Positions 47,801 to 61,916 of a DNA stretch of 64,000 nt are shown here, one piece after another (positions within the stretch are counted from its first letter, which is position 1; the number at the start of each line of letters is the position of its first letter). The position numbers and the translations under genes are program-made. Source of the DNA: Dactylellina haptotyla (Eukaryota; Ascomycota; Orbiliomycetes; Orbiliales; Orbiliaceae); the NCBI GenBank assembly GCA_031310005.1, contig CM062379.1, positions 1,178,001 through 1,242,000 of the forward strand, in the 5' to 3' direction. The notes beneath the pieces were generated by a model. The model worked only from the letters and a program-made list of their open reading frames with translations. It made no database searches and had not been told where the DNA came from.

Positions 47801-50800
47801 ATATGGAATACTGAGGTCTTTATATGAAGGTTTCTGCATGGCATTCCTTACCTGTCTTGCTACAGAATCTGAAAATTTGCTTCATCGACTTATCGAACAG
47901 AAACTGCTCGCGGACAGTCCAAATGCTCGCAGTCTTCTCAAGCAAGTCCCTAGGATGCCAAAGCACGGCGATTATACACAGTTTAAGCATTACTGGATGT
48001 TGAAAGGCCCTGCTGAGGTTCAAGAACAACGAGATTACATTATTACACCTTATGTGGAAAGGAATCTACTCAATCTTGTTCGCGCAGCCGCCACTAGAAA
48101 ATATCCTGTTCTGATTCAAGGACCTACTTCTAGCGGAAAGACGAGCATGATAAGGTTTCTAGCCAACAGGACGGGCCACAAGTTCGTCCGTATTAACAAC
48201 CATGAGCACACTGACTTACAAGAGTATCTTGGGTCATATGTATCAGATGCTTCAGGTTCTCTCAAATTCCAAGAAGGTGCCCTTATTCAAGCGATGCGAA
48301 CTGGATGCTGGGTTATTCTCGACGAGTTAAATCTTGCACCTACCGATGTTCTCGAGGCCCTCAATCGCTTGCTAGACGATAACCGCGAAATTTTGATACC
48401 CGAAACACAGGAAGTTGTGCGGCCGCATAAAGATTTCATGTTATTTGCGACACAGAATCCACCTGGGCTGTACGCTGGACGGAAAGCTCTCTCAAAGGCC
48501 TTCCGAAATCGGTTCATCGAGCTCCATTTCGACGACATACCTCAGAACGAACTCCAGGATATTCTGCAACAAAGAACACAAATTGCGCCTTCGTTTGCCG
48601 CTAGGATTGTATCCGTGTACAATGAGCTCTCGGTTCTTCGACAATCCTCGCGTCTATTCGAACAGAAACAGAGTTTTGCGACACTAAGAGACTTGTTTCG
48701 ATGGGCGAATCGAGACGCTGTTACCAACGAAGAACTCGCACAGAATGGATATATGCTTCTAGTGGAGCGTGTAAGGAACCAGGACGAAAAGCTGGCCGTC
48801 AAAAAAGTTCTCGAGACCAAACTCAAAGTTCAGATTTCGGATGAGATCTTATACAGCCGGCCCCCACCTTCCTTCGGTGACAACTTTATTGACGTTGTTT
48901 GGACAAAGGCGATGGCTCGCTTGTATACTTTGCTCGAAAGGGCAATTGTAAAGAATGAGCCGGTGTTGCTGGTTGGGGAGACCGGGTGCGGCAAAACAAC
49001 AGTATGCCAGTTATTGGCTCTCGCTCGACAGAAGAATCTGGAAACGGTGAACGCACATATGAACACCGAGACTGGTGATATAATTGGAGCCTATAGACCC
49101 CTTAGGAACCGCTCGGAAGCCACCCAGGCCCTTCTACAAAGTCTATACGATCTCTTTTCGAACTACCTAACTAATATATACCAAGGCGATGGTGACCTCA
49201 AATCCCTCCTTCGAGCGTACGATCAACTCCAAGAAGAAGACAAACGGGATGTACCAATAGAAGTCTTCTCTAAAATCCAGGAAACTCGAGCTCAAGCTAG
49301 TCAGCTTTTCGAGTGGGTCGATGGAAGCTTGGTAGGCGCCATGAGGAAGGGAGACCTCTTTCTTCTCGACGAAATATCACTTGCTGAAGACAGTGTTCTT
49401 GAGAGACTAAACAGTGTTCTTGAGCCCGAACGCGAGATCTTCCTAGCTGAAAAGGGATACAAAGATGCCAAAATTACTGCACACCCGGATTTCCAGTTCT
49501 TTGCTACAATGAATCCCGGTGGTGACTATGGAAAAAAGGAGCTGTCTCCGGCTTTGAGAAATCGTTTCACGGAGATCTGGGTTCCACCCATGGATGATTT
49601 CGATGACGTTCTTCATATTACTGAAACCAAGTTGGTTCCTTCGTTTAGAACTTATGCTCCGTCAATTGTTAAATTTGGATTCTGGTTCAATCAAACTTTC
49701 CGGGTTGGCAAAGACGGGTCGATATCTATCCGTGATATTATCAGTTGGATTCAATTCTGCAATAAAGTTTCCGGACTTCCCACCACCACAGTGTTTCAAG
49801 GTGCATTGATGGTCTACATCGATACTCTCGGCTCAAATCCCGCGGCACTTCTATCAGTTCCACTCGATCAAGTGGAGCTTGAACGGCAAAAGTGTGTCGC
49901 ACAACTCTCAAGCTTACTTATGGAGCCGCATAGTCTCAATGATCTTGAAGGAACGAGCGTGAATATTACCCCAGAGGCATTCAGTGTTGGATCTTTTGGA
50001 TTATCTCGGACAGTTGCGGAGATCGGAAAAATACCCTTCGATTTCAATGCAACAACGACGAGTCTCAACGCTATGCGAGTCATGCGAGCTATGCAGCTTA
50101 CAAAGCCTATCCTTCTGGAAGGCCAGCCTGGTGTTGGAAAGACCAGCCTTATAACCGCGCTTGCCGCGGTCGTTGGTATTCCACTAGTTCGGATAAATCT
50201 CTCGGAGGAAACAGACATGATGGACCTCTTTGGAAGCGATGTTCCTGCTGAGAATGGTGCAGTTGGAACTTTCGTATTTAGAGAGGCGCCATTCCTCCAG
50301 GCGATGCAAATGGGCCACTGGGTTCTCCTTGATGAAATGAATCTTGCTTCACAATCTGTCCTCGAAGGTTTGAATTCTTGCCTAGATCATAGAAAAACCG
50401 TTTATGTGCCGGAACTTGGCAAAACTTTCCACTGTCATCCAAACTTCAGACTCTTTGCTGCGCAGAATCCGCATCATCAAGGCAATGGAAGAAAGGGTTT
50501 GCCTGCATCATTCGTCAACCGATTTACTGTCGTTTATATCCGGAGTCTCCAAAAAGATGATTTGCTAGCTATCTCGCAGCACACATTCCCCGATTTTGAA
50601 CTTGATCAATATACCAAGATCGTGGAGTTTTCGAGCGAATTATCTAAGAATTTAATCCAAGATAAATCGTTCGGTATGTCAGGTGCTCCGTGGGAATTCA
50701 ATTTGCGTGATACTTTGCGATGGCTTGAGATTACCGCTAGCAAAACCCCATTGCCCGCGCGCAAGGGTCTCGAAAAATACTTCAGAACAATTGTCAGCCA

Positions 50801-53800
50801 CAGATTTCGAAGTGAGAGCGATGTGGTGCAAGTCAACAAGATCTTTAAGAAAGTGTTTGGGATCGAGATGGAGAACAATAGTACATCTGGGTTTGTAAGG
50901 CTATCGCCTGACAGCCTGCAAGTTGGAAATGCTTTAATATCTCGCAAGAAGATAAGAAACTCGCAGGCTATTGAGGAGGTTGAGTTTCTGCCTCATCAAT
51001 TGCCGATTCTAGAGAGTATTCTTAACGGAATTAATAATCGTTGGCCGTGCCTACTAGTTGGCGCGCCGGGTTCCGGAAAGTCTAGCATGATCGAGATCTT
51101 GGCTAAGTCGGTTGGAGCACATCTTGAAGTAATTCCACTTAACAATGACACCGAAACTTCTGATGTTATTGGTGGTTATGAGCAGGAAGATATTTTCAGG
51201 TTGGCCAGGATGGTGATACAACAACTGCAAACCGAGCTGGAAACCTTGGTGATTGAATTCAGTATGAACAATATCACTATTCCACCGGAGTTTCTATCAC
51301 TCTCTGATATATTGCATCACTGGGAGCCTACTTACCAGGTTCTCGAGCAGATTACCGGTCTGTTACAGGAAAATATAGATGTGTTAACCCCGTGTCCACC
51401 GGACCGCCTTATTACCATCCAGAACTATCTTCGGACGCTTGGCCGAATAGTTTCCCAAAAAGGTCAAAAGCCCACAGTATCTTTCGCCTGGTATGATGGC
51501 GCCCTGGTTCGTGCGGTCGAAAACGGGCATTGGGTTATCTTGGACAATGCAAACCTTTGCAACCCCTCAGTCTTGGACCGTATCAATTCCTTACTTGAGA
51601 CTAAGGGAGCGCTGTTCTTGCATGAGCATACTTCTGCGGATGGAGTCGGTCGAGTAATAATGCCACATCCGGATTTCCGACTGTTCCTAACGATGGATCC
51701 ACGGAACGGCGAACTTTCAAGAGCCATGAGGAACCGTTCTATCGAGATTTTTGTTCCCTCTCTTGATGATGAGAGCGAGGATTGGGGAATAACGCAATCC
51801 AAAGTCTTAAATCTAGTGGATCAGTCATCGGCGAGGACGATGGCCCGAATTGATTTCTTGAAACGCTATGCTGCGCTCAATGATCCCGCGCACTTTGATA
51901 CCTGGATATATCACATTCTCGAGGAACTTCCAACTCATATGCTTCCGAGAGTACTCGCGTGGTTGAAACAAGGTGATTCGACGATGCCTAAAGAGATGAT
52001 TGGTTTGCGCGAACCTGTGGGAACGTCGATATCAATATTTGAAGAAACTCAAGCTCACACCGTAGGAAATTATCTATCGGTGTTCAAAAATCAGCTATGC
52101 CAGCAACTCAATCTTGATTCTAAATTTGTTAGTAATGAGGTGAGTAGGCTTCTCGAATACTACAGCTAAAACTTCAAGGGCTAACGAATTGGATATAGGC
52201 TTCACACCCACTGTCGAACGTCCATATCCTTGACGACGTTTCATATGCTAAGGCGCTCTTGCTCAGTAATATTTACGATATCGCCATATTATCTGCTAAA
52301 TGCCAACACATATTAAGTAGCCGCTTAAATTTGTTAAAAAGTGAAAGGGTTTTTAGGAAGGGAAATGGCATAACGGATTCAAAGAATGGACAACCTGACA
52401 ACATTGACCGAGAAGCTCGCATTGCGCTTCTTGAGTTCTTGTCGAACTTAAATCAAACAATCTGGTCGTGGCTTTCGCAGACGAGCGACTGGCATTCAAA
52501 GGTACTTTCCACTTACAAAATATACTAGAAGATATTCAAAGCTAATCCAAAGTAGGTGGAGCAAGAGAATCTCTTCGCTGTTTCTGAAATGCTTTTATTC
52601 CTTAACTTTATTATCAATGCCGCTGAACTAAATGGTTTGATTTTCCAAGCTTTCTCTGAAAGAATCCCCAAGTTTCTCAATGAAATTACAGGCATTTGGG
52701 CGGATGATACTGTAAATCAGATTAGACTCGCTATCCAGAGTTTAAATAGGGAGTACGGATTAGGGTCCGGGTTTTCTTGGTCCCGATTATGGAAAGCACT
52801 TAGGATGAGACTACCGCAGTCGGAGAACGGAATGGAGTTTCTACGAAAGTTGAAAAATACTGCGAACAAGTTTGACGAAGCATCGCAGAGTCTAGTTCAA
52901 CCCAATTCTCAGATCTCAGACCTCCGTCTTTCATTTGTGAAGGCCTTTGAGTTGATTCGAGGGTCGGGAGCTAATGCGGAGCTTCCCGCAGTGGACTTTG
53001 AAGAAGCCGTCGGTCTTATTAATAATTCCAGCAGCGATGTCAAGCATTTCTTTGAAGAGGGATTTGATATGATCTTGCGAATGAACTTGCTGGCTAGTAT
53101 GGACGGTCCTAGAGAGGATTTGAACGTGAGTACCAAGCCCTAAACTTGAATCTCCCGGCTTCCTACTAACTAAAATAGGTCGAGGAAATGAACGCCCTTA
53201 CATATTATGCCCAATGGCCTACGCAAAAATTTTCTCCTCTGACTAGTTATCTTCGTCCAAAGAGTGAGTCCATTGAAAAACAACTTGCGATTTTCGTTGA
53301 CGTCCTGACACTTTCATTAGGCTCTAGCAGGGATATGCTCCTGAATATTCTATTCTACCAGAACATCGATAATGCTTTTGATTTGAAGCGGAGCCTTGCT
53401 TCCCAAGACTTCCTTGGAGCTTTCGTCAAAAAGACTCTCCAAACGAGGTATACTGAACTCAAAATATTTTAGTGATTCTATGCTGACGATTCACATTGTA
53501 TTAGCAATATCGTCCATGCTACCAGCATCGGCGGCTACAGCACTGTCCAGTCGGATCTCCAGGCTTTCAGCAGACAATACACCCTGGCGATCGAGACGTA
53601 CAATACACCGTACTGGAACACGTTCGATAACCTGCTTGTGAAAAAGATTTATTCAGTAAGTAAAGTATCTATTTTATCACTATAACAGGATTTTAATTAT
53701 GCTATAGATATGCTGTCTCCACGAAGATCTCTTCTACGAAGCTTCTTTCAAGTCAACAGCCGCCGATTCTATGTCAGCAGAGGCCCTCCTCCACCTATTA

Positions 53801-56800
53801 GTGAGCCAAACTCGGACAAGAGACGAGCGATGGTCTATAATACTTTCCAAGTATTTCATCCCTTCGCTCAAAGCTATTTCCGCTTTGAATCGAGATAGTA
53901 GCGGCTCTCGTGGTTTGGCGTGGATCCATTTTTCAGTCGGCTGCCTCAAACTTCTCGTGCCCACTCACCCTTACGATCCGTCACTTGAAGCAGATTTGAA
54001 CTACAATGTGTTCTTACATCGTAAAGAAATTCTAGAAGCCGATCTTCTGAGTTTGGAAAAAGTAGTCGAGATTTTATGCGGTTCAAAGGACAGCGCTCGG
54101 TCTAGGCATCTAAAAGAGAGAATCGGCCGTGTCTCTTGGGATAGTAGCATATCGGTATTTCAACGCAGCCAGCAAATTAACTTTGAGCCGCTCTGTCATT
54201 TATTGCAACAGTTGGTTAGCTTTATCAACGGACAACAGTTACAACGATTCATCCAAAACGTTTCTTCGGGCGTTGATGCCTCCGCTGCTGGCCAAGCGGT
54301 TCGAGAAAATACTAGACAAATCCTCCATCAAATTGCACACCAGGACGACGGCTTCGAAGATTTGACTGCGATTGTTACGGAATTCGTTACAGCTTTGGAA
54401 TTCGGCATTTTGCTTGCAATTGAGACAGGATCTCACGAAAAACAAGGCTCAGATTTCACCTTCACACCGAATACCCTGGTAACAGCGAACCTCGCCAAAG
54501 GTATAGGGAAAAAGTCATCGAAGAATGGCGAAGCTGAAATCCGAGCCCTTCGAGCACTAGCTTTACGCGCAAACGTGGAAGGTCTAGGATCCTTCAAAGA
54601 GAGAGATTTAATATTCATTGACACAATTTTCGCTCGTATCATCAGGATCTGGGAACGGAAGGAACGCGACGACGCGCGAGAACGAGAGGAAGCCACAAAA
54701 ATGTATCATTTTAAGGGACTGGAAGTTCTTGATCCTGAAGATGAGGAAGCTGGTGTTATGGAAATGTTTTCGGGGGGCGTTTTGAACAAGAGCGAACCCG
54801 CGGCCAAGGACGGTATTGATATACAGACGCTTGGTAGTGATGCTTCCCATTTACATCAGGCAATTTTCTTGAAGGGCTCTTCAGCGGCTCTAGATATATC
54901 GTCATTGCAAACCGACCTAGGGAAGAAGCTATCTAAATCCGAAGATGGTATATTTTTCTTGCCGGAGGATGTCGAAAGGCTCGTTCCTGCAATTATTCTA
55001 AACATATCGGATGCGGACACCTGGTTGAACAAAGTTTCCAGTCACTCTTTCAATTTTTATAAGGACGAAAACCCAACCGAAATCCGGAAAGTCGTTGAGC
55101 CTTTAATCACCCTGAAATCCAGAATTACTGACCTTGTCGCAATCTGGCCGGAAAATGATATTCTAAGAGACATCAGCGAGAAGACGACCGATATCCTGCA
55201 ACAGCCTCTCAAGACTCCGGTGAATAGTGTGTTGGCTAAGTTGGAGGGACTCCATGGTGCTGTTCACGAATGGCAACAAGTAGCTAGCAAGGAGTATTCT
55301 CTTAGTTTTTACATGGACACCATTACAAACCTTATTGTTAGCTGGAGGAAGCTCGAACTGCAGACTTGGTCCAATTTGTTCACCCAAGAAGAAACCTCTT
55401 GTACCAAGCAAGCGTCTTTTTGGTGGTTCCATATCTACAAGGCCATTAGAACTGCAACAGATGTCCAGGACCAAGATATCTCAGCTATCCGGATTACCGT
55501 CGCGGAAACCCTGCATACGTTCCTGCGTCAGTCTACGATTGGTGAATTCGAGAGCAGGCTCAAATTACTGGAGGCAATACAGGCTCAGCTAGACGGCTCT
55601 TCTTTTGGACATTCTCAGGGGCTGAGAAGTACTGTTCGCAACATCTACAAACTACATTCTCAATTCCGAAAGGCAGCTGCAGAGCATGCGTCGACAAATA
55701 AAGCGAAACTCGAGAAAGATATGGAAGAGGTCATTTTGCTTGCTTCTTGGAAAGATACAAATTTCAACGCTCTGAAGGACTCTACGCGGCGATCACACTA
55801 CCAGCTCTATAAGATAGTCAAGAAGTATAGAACGGTACTCGCGACTCCAGTAACAACGGTTGCGAAAGCGGAGGACCTAAGTAAATTAGAAATGATGGGA
55901 TATGCTAGCAGCGATCGAGTTCTTCAGTCGGCATCAGAATCAGATAGGAATCTGTGCGCCTCTTCCTTTACAAACTGGGAGTCGCGGCCGGCTCGACTTG
56001 TGAATATTTCCTCGACTGTCGCTAAGATGCAACAAACCCATTCATCCATCGGTCGCAGCAATTCAGCATTTACTTTAGTTGACGAGTTCTCTGAGCATAT
56101 GCTCCAGCGCGCCCAGGAACTCCGCGATGCTACCCCATCAAAGCTTACAAAAGAAAATACGACTGAAGTTCGGAGACTTCAAGATGCTAAACGCAAGGCT
56201 GTCAACGAAGCCCTCAAATCCCTCCGCCAGATGGGTTTCAAATCAAACTTGAGTCAGAAGGAACTCTCAGGGCAAATATCTATGGAAAGCATTCTGGGTC
56301 TAGCTCCAGCGTTCGAAGGCAAAACTTTCCAATCCAGAATCGACGAAATAGACAAGATTCTGGTCTCTACTCTTGAGAATTTACCTAAGACCAGAAGTGC
56401 TCTTATGAACATTCCAGAAGATGTGCCTGTTCCTGACTTGGTCCGAGGATCGAAATACTTTGAACATGGTCTCTCTATGATTGTCCAACAACGAGAGAAG
56501 CTTGTGTCCCATTTGAACACATTCCGAAAGTTAGAAGGCTTGGTTACCAAATATTTGGTTCTTTGCGAGCAAAAAGAAGGCGCCAGTAGCTCTCGACAGG
56601 TTGGTTTTGGTTTGGCCTCTCAACCGGAAACAATGCCTCAGCGACTAGGCTGGATACAAACCAACATTGACTTTGCTCTTAAAATTGTTGATGTAGAGTC
56701 GAGGTTCGCTCCTGGAAATTACGATGATATAAGGGTATTACTTCACAAATGGGCGCAGTGGACAACAGAGTCACTTAAATCACTAGCCAGGTGTCCGGAA

Positions 56801-59800
56801 ACCTTCCCATCTGTCGTGCTGGCTGTCAGAAAAGACCTCCTTACTAAAATATCCCACGGGTTCGAGGAGATGATGAGTGAATTTCTCACATTCGGAAATT
56901 CAAACACCAAGCTCAGACATATCATGAGTTACCTTCAGTCTTGGGTACCAGTTAACGAGGCGCCAATCGTAAATGGAGTCCATGCTGCTGAGTCAAAAGC
57001 CTACATCTCTGATCTCGACAGTAACCTACAGACACTTTGTGACACTATTCTAATTCAATTACAACCAGAATCGCTCGATGAAATCCTCGCAAAGAAAATT
57101 GGTGGAGCTGAAAAAACCGTGCTTCTAGAGCACGAAAAGCTTATAGCTTCCAGGGCTCCAGCTGGATCTGTCGCAGTTATCAACCAATTTGAGATTCTAA
57201 GTTCCAGCCTTTCCGGAGCTTTGGCTGAGAATTCTGTGGCTGTCAGTGCGCTACTGCGAGTAATGGCACCCCTGATCGTTGAATACGAGAATATCTGTCG
57301 TGAAGATCTCCAACAACGTCTCGATTTCCACCGATCAATTTGCAGATTGACACATATTCTTTCAAACTTTGTCACCGCTATTGGAACTAATGGTTTCTGT
57401 GCTCCCTCTGATGGATCAGCCGAGGCCGGTGGCACCGGGCAGGTTGAAAGTGGCACCGGGCTTGGTGATGGCGAAGGAGAGGAAGACATTAGTAACGACA
57501 TTGCACCTGATGAAGATTTGTCCGAGCTTGCAAATCAGAAAGAGGAGGATGGAGGGTCAAAGGAGTACGATGCTCAAGAAAACGCAGTCGAAAACGATGA
57601 TATCGACGGTATGTCGGAATCTGAAGCCGAAAAGTCGGATCAGGAAGGTGAAGGAGAGGGGGAGGAAGATGAGGATGTCGCGGACGAGATGGGTAAGGTC
57701 GATGATAGTCACGGTCTTGATTCTCTTGATAAGGACTTCTGGGACAATCCCGAGGAGGAGCCTAAAGAGGAGGTAGATGCAGGAGGAGATGGAAAGAATG
57801 AAGAGGATGCCACATCTAACCAGCAAAAAGCCAAGAAGGACGAAAAGCAACAAAAGGATGCGAAAGACCTTCCTAGCAAAGAGATGGAAGTTGACGATGC
57901 TGATGATGCCGCCTCAGAGGCAGAGGCTGAAGATGAGTCTGATGCTGTTGAGAAGCGAGACGAAGATAATCTCAACGAACATATCCCAGAAGTGGAGAGA
58001 TTAGATATATCTGACGACTTCAATCTTGAGGATATAGAAGAGGAGGAAGAGGAGGAGGAGGAGGGAAACATGTCAGAAGGTGAAGAAGGAGTTGATGATG
58101 GTTTAAATCAACCCCTTGAAAAGAGGGCAGAAGTCGAGGAGTCGGCGGAAGAGGGGGGGAGTGAAGAAGATGAAGATGAAGAAATGGGAGATTACGATCC
58201 AAAAAATGCAGAAGAAGACGGAGAACCACCCAAAGATGATTCAGAGCCTGCTGAGGATGATGCTGAGGATCCATTGCAAAAAGCTGACGAGGACACATCG
58301 GAAGACATGGCTGAAAGTTCCGCAATCCCGCCCAGCGCTTCGGCGTCGAAGACGGCAGCATCTTCTACAGAGATTCATGAAGAGTTCGATCCAGGCTCGG
58401 GACAGCAAGACATCGAAAACAATGACAAAGAGGATACAAGCCAGGATAATTCTGTTCCGAACGCTACTGATGGAAAGGGAGATTCTGGAAAAGCCGAATA
58501 CCGTGCAGGTCAAGGCCAAAGTGAACTGCAGCCTAATGAACAACGACTGGAAAATGGTTTGAAGAAACTAGGAGATTTGCTGGAGAAAGTCCATCGTACT
58601 CCGATGGAGATTCTAGATGCTGAAACCAGTGAAGATTCCAAGGATAATCTCCAGAACCAAGAAGTAAGGCATCTTGTTGAACTCAATATTTCTCCATGCA
58701 TTATTAGCTAACCTCGGGATAGGAACAGAAGCAATCTCAATTTGAGCATGCCCCAGAAGATAAAGGGCAACCTGCTGCACAGGCTTTAGGTACTGCCACG
58801 ACTGAGGAGGCCCATGCAATCGACGAATCCATGGTTATCGACTCGGCCCCCGATCCATCTGATCGACCTCTAGGCAATGGCGAAGATGAGCAGATGGATG
58901 GTACTGCAGAGGGTTTAGATGGAAACCCTTCCGATGAGCACGCTGGGTTCCAAGATACACCTCAGGAGGCAGAGGATGCAGCTGAAGCTATTCCTTCAAA
59001 ATCCGAGGAAGACCCAGAAAGAACCATGGAAGTCGACGCCCCTCGCCTCGTTGGCGATTCTAAGAACCAAGCCATGGAAGCCATCGATGTTGATATGGAC
59101 TTAGATGATGACGAGGACTTCGATCCGTCACTGATGGAAACAGTCCAAACTTCCACTACATATAACGAGGAAGCACAGGAGCTTTGGAAACTCTACGAAA
59201 ATAAGACAAGGATTTTGTCCCTCAGTTTGACCGAACAACTCCGACTAATCCTCGAACCGACTCTCTCGACAAAACTCCGAGGCGACTACCGGACAGGAAA
59301 GAGACTCAACATGAAGCGAATTATTCCATACATAGCCTCAGACTACAAGAAGGACAAGATTTGGATGCGGAGAACTAAACCCTCTAAGAGACAGTATCAG
59401 GTCATGATCGCTCTTGACGACTCGAAATCCATGTCTGAGAGCCGCTGCGTCGAGCTCACATTCGAGTCCATCGCGTTGGTTGCTCGGGCGCTCTCCCACC
59501 TGGAAGTCGGCCAAATCTCCATGGTATCCTTCGGAGAGACAACAAGACTCGTTCATCCGTTCGAACAGCCGTTCACAGCACAAGCCGGTGCCAACGTCTT
59601 CGCAGGATTAACATTCGGTCAAACGAAAACCAACATGCGTTCGCTAGTTGAAACGTCCATCAAACTATTCCGCGAAGCTAGGCAGACGAACCAACAGTCC
59701 GACCTATGGCAATTGGAACTCATCATCTCGGACGGTATCTGCGAGGACCATCAGGAAATACAGCGGCTGGTCAGACTAGCGCATTTCGAGAAGATAGTGT

Positions 59801-60084
59801 TGATATTTGTGATTATCGACGCTACTGGCGGCGCGATAAATGGCGAAGGGGCCAGCAGCACCGCTGTCAATGGAAGCAAGGGGTCGTCTTCGATATTGGA
59901 TATGAAGGAGGCGGTGTTTACAGACTTAGGAGATGGCAAGGGACCAAAGTTGCAGGTTAATCGGTACATGGACACTTTCCCGTTCAATTATTACCTGATT
60001 ATTAGGAGAATCGAAGACCTTCCGGGTATGCTTTCGACTGCTTTGAGGCAGTGGTTTTCACAAGCCGCAGAGGCTGGTGGCTAG
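44802..60084 (+). CDS. MDN1: Midasin (MDN1/REA1), AAA+ ribosome-assembly ATPase
   Basis: Dynein-like remodelling ATPase that strips RSA4 and YTM1 from pre-60S particles. Exons 44802-45460, 45530-52139, 52199-52501, 52556-53125, 53179-53447, 53505-53655, 53708-58663 and 58723-60084 encode 4959 residues, matching the family's size (yeast 4910). Six AAA domains carry Walker A motifs: GKQGCGKT (about 305), GETGTGKT (about 648), GPTSSGKT (about 1081), GETGCGKT (about 1366), GQPGVGKT (about 1750) and GAPGSGKS (about 2061). A long alpha-helical linker spans roughly 2300-4050. An Asp/Glu-rich region runs from about 4100 to 4600. The C-terminal MIDAS domain has DDSKS (DxSxS, Asp about 4738), the metal site that binds RSA4/YTM1. 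All seven introns keep frame. The largest gene here; no break seen. Confidence 0.97.
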
Positions 60085-60449
60085 GAGTTTGTACATATTT
60101 TGCAAGATTTAGAGTAGATTAGATACAGGCATTTTTAGAGGCGTTTAGATTGTTCAAAAGTTTAGATAATTTTCATTCGTTGGGAATGAATGGCATTCAG
60201 TTATAATAAAACAAACCCTTCAAAAACGAATCATTAGAATGGTCCATGAGTTTAGGATACAGCCGTCAGAGTTGACAATAAATCAAGCTCGCTGCAAACA
60301 ATTAGGACTGGCAGAAGAATACATTGCAAGTGCGCGAGAGAGTGTGTATTGCAAGCCAAAAACGAAACAATCTGACTTTCGGCCAAATGCCAAAAATAAA
60401 TATGTTCCCCACTATGTTGTGGGGTGAGTAATTCTTCCAATCCGATCGT
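60085..60449. other. convergent 3' region MDN1 / eIF5
   Basis: About 365 bases of AT-rich sequence between convergent stops, with an AATAAA-like stretch near 60200-60215. No gene seen. Confidence 0.5.
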
Positions 60450-61916
60450 TTACTCGTCATCCTCCTCCTCGCTATCCTCCTCATCATCATCTTCTTCTGC
60501 AAGCCAAGTCAAGAATGACGCAGAAGCTGCTTTGACCTTCTTGCTAGTAGCGGTATCGACGTATCGCTTGGAGGCCTTCTCTCCCCATTTCAAGATAGCG
60601 TCCTCGCTAACAATCTCCTTATCGTAGATTTGATGAAGGATTGTTGGCATGGAGGAGATCAATGCAGGTTGGATCTTCCCGACAAGTCGTTCGATGCCAC
60701 CCAAGAATGCCTTTTCATGGCGGTCGCTTGTAACAAGCTGTCAAAAATTCAGGTTAGCTAGACAATATAGTAATGAGGATTAAAAGAGTTTTAACATACC
60801 TTCTTAAGGAGCCCCGCTCTTTTGATAATCTGTTGCTTCTTAAGAATGTTTTCGTTGAAGAGACACTGTGGGAGAACCTGAAGAGTCTTGTGCTTAGAGA
60901 CAAGACCGAGATCCAAAAGCTTCTTGTAGATCTCGACATCGTCGACATCATCGGGCTTTCCGTCCTCGCCGTCAAACCAGATGGCAAAGGCATCAAAGGA
61001 AGAGCTACCAGCACCGTCTTCGTCGTCTTCATCATCGCCCATGGTGAGCTTCTCAACGGCGCTTGTGAGCTCATTCTTCTGACGTTCCTTCATAGCCTTC
61101 TCAGAAGTATCAATAGTGAACCCATCTCCGGTGCCATCAGCGGTGATAGTCTTAGCCGCATCGGTGATGATACGGGTGAACTCGTCATCGGATCCAGCTT
61201 CGGCAGCGTACTGATCCAAGTTGTTAGAAGCGGTGATGACATGACCGTTTCCATTCTGGTTAGCCTCTTCTTCGGAGTTGCTAGCTTCTTTGTTTTCCTC
61301 GCCGTTGGCAGCCTTGGACTTCTTCCTGTCCTTCTTGTCCTTCTTCTCTTTACCCTCTTTCTTTGGGGGGTTCTTCAAGATGTAGCTGGAAAGCTTGAGG
61401 CGGGGGTCAACCTTGGTGCGTTGACCGCAGGCCTTGCAGTTACGGATGATATTTCCATCTTTGCTGATGGTAAGATCAGTTTCCGGGTTCTGGCATTCTT
61501 TGCAGAGGACGAATTTGGAGATGAAGCCATCCAAGAGATCCTGGAGCTTGTTCGCGTCGTGAGCGCCGTTGATGATCCAACGGTCGTGGTCAGCGTTGGT
61601 TTGGGCTCCGAGTTCGAAGCCGAAGTACTTGACGACGTAGATTGGAGGGCGGCTCAGGGAGGTGGCAATGCTTGGGAGGTTGACGATGACGCTCTTGATA
61701 CCGTTACCTTTTCCCTCAATCTGGATTGTTTGTCAGCTTTTGCGTCTGCGTAAAGATGAATACTATGCGAGCTATACCTTAGATTGAAGCTTCTCCATTT
61801 TGTAACGGTAAAAGGGGTCAGCGACATCCCTTCTGATATTTATAGTCTAGACAAAAATTTGGGGTTAGTCAAAGAATCAAAAAACAAAAAATGAAGGGAG
61901 AAGTACGTACAGCCAT
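60450..61916 (-). CDS. TIF5: Translation initiation factor eIF5
   Basis: GTPase-activating protein for eIF2 that secures start-codon choice. Minus-strand exons 61916-61911, 61846-61778, 61720-60800 and 60737-60450 encode 427 residues. The N-terminal domain begins [19 protein letters not shown]; Arg16 corresponds to the catalytic Arg15 of yeast. A zinc ribbon follows (C98, C101, C120, C123). The linker is Lys- and Glu-rich. The C-terminal W2/MIF4G-like domain ends with acidic-aromatic boxes ([15 protein letters not shown]), which contact eIF2 beta and eIF3. The first coding exon is only six bases (ATG GCT), fixed by the conserved TINIRRD immediately after the next acceptor. A further intron seems to lie in the 5' leader. 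Confidence 0.95.

Noticed and set aside
57557-58361. Hydrophobic, leucine/serine-rich frames antisense to midasin
   Set aside because: They mirror the Glu/Asp-rich tract of MDN1 on the other strand, a known artefact of acidic codons.
60773-61753. 326-codon plus-strand frame across eIF5
   Set aside because: It is antisense to well-conserved eIF5 exons and has no family features of its own.
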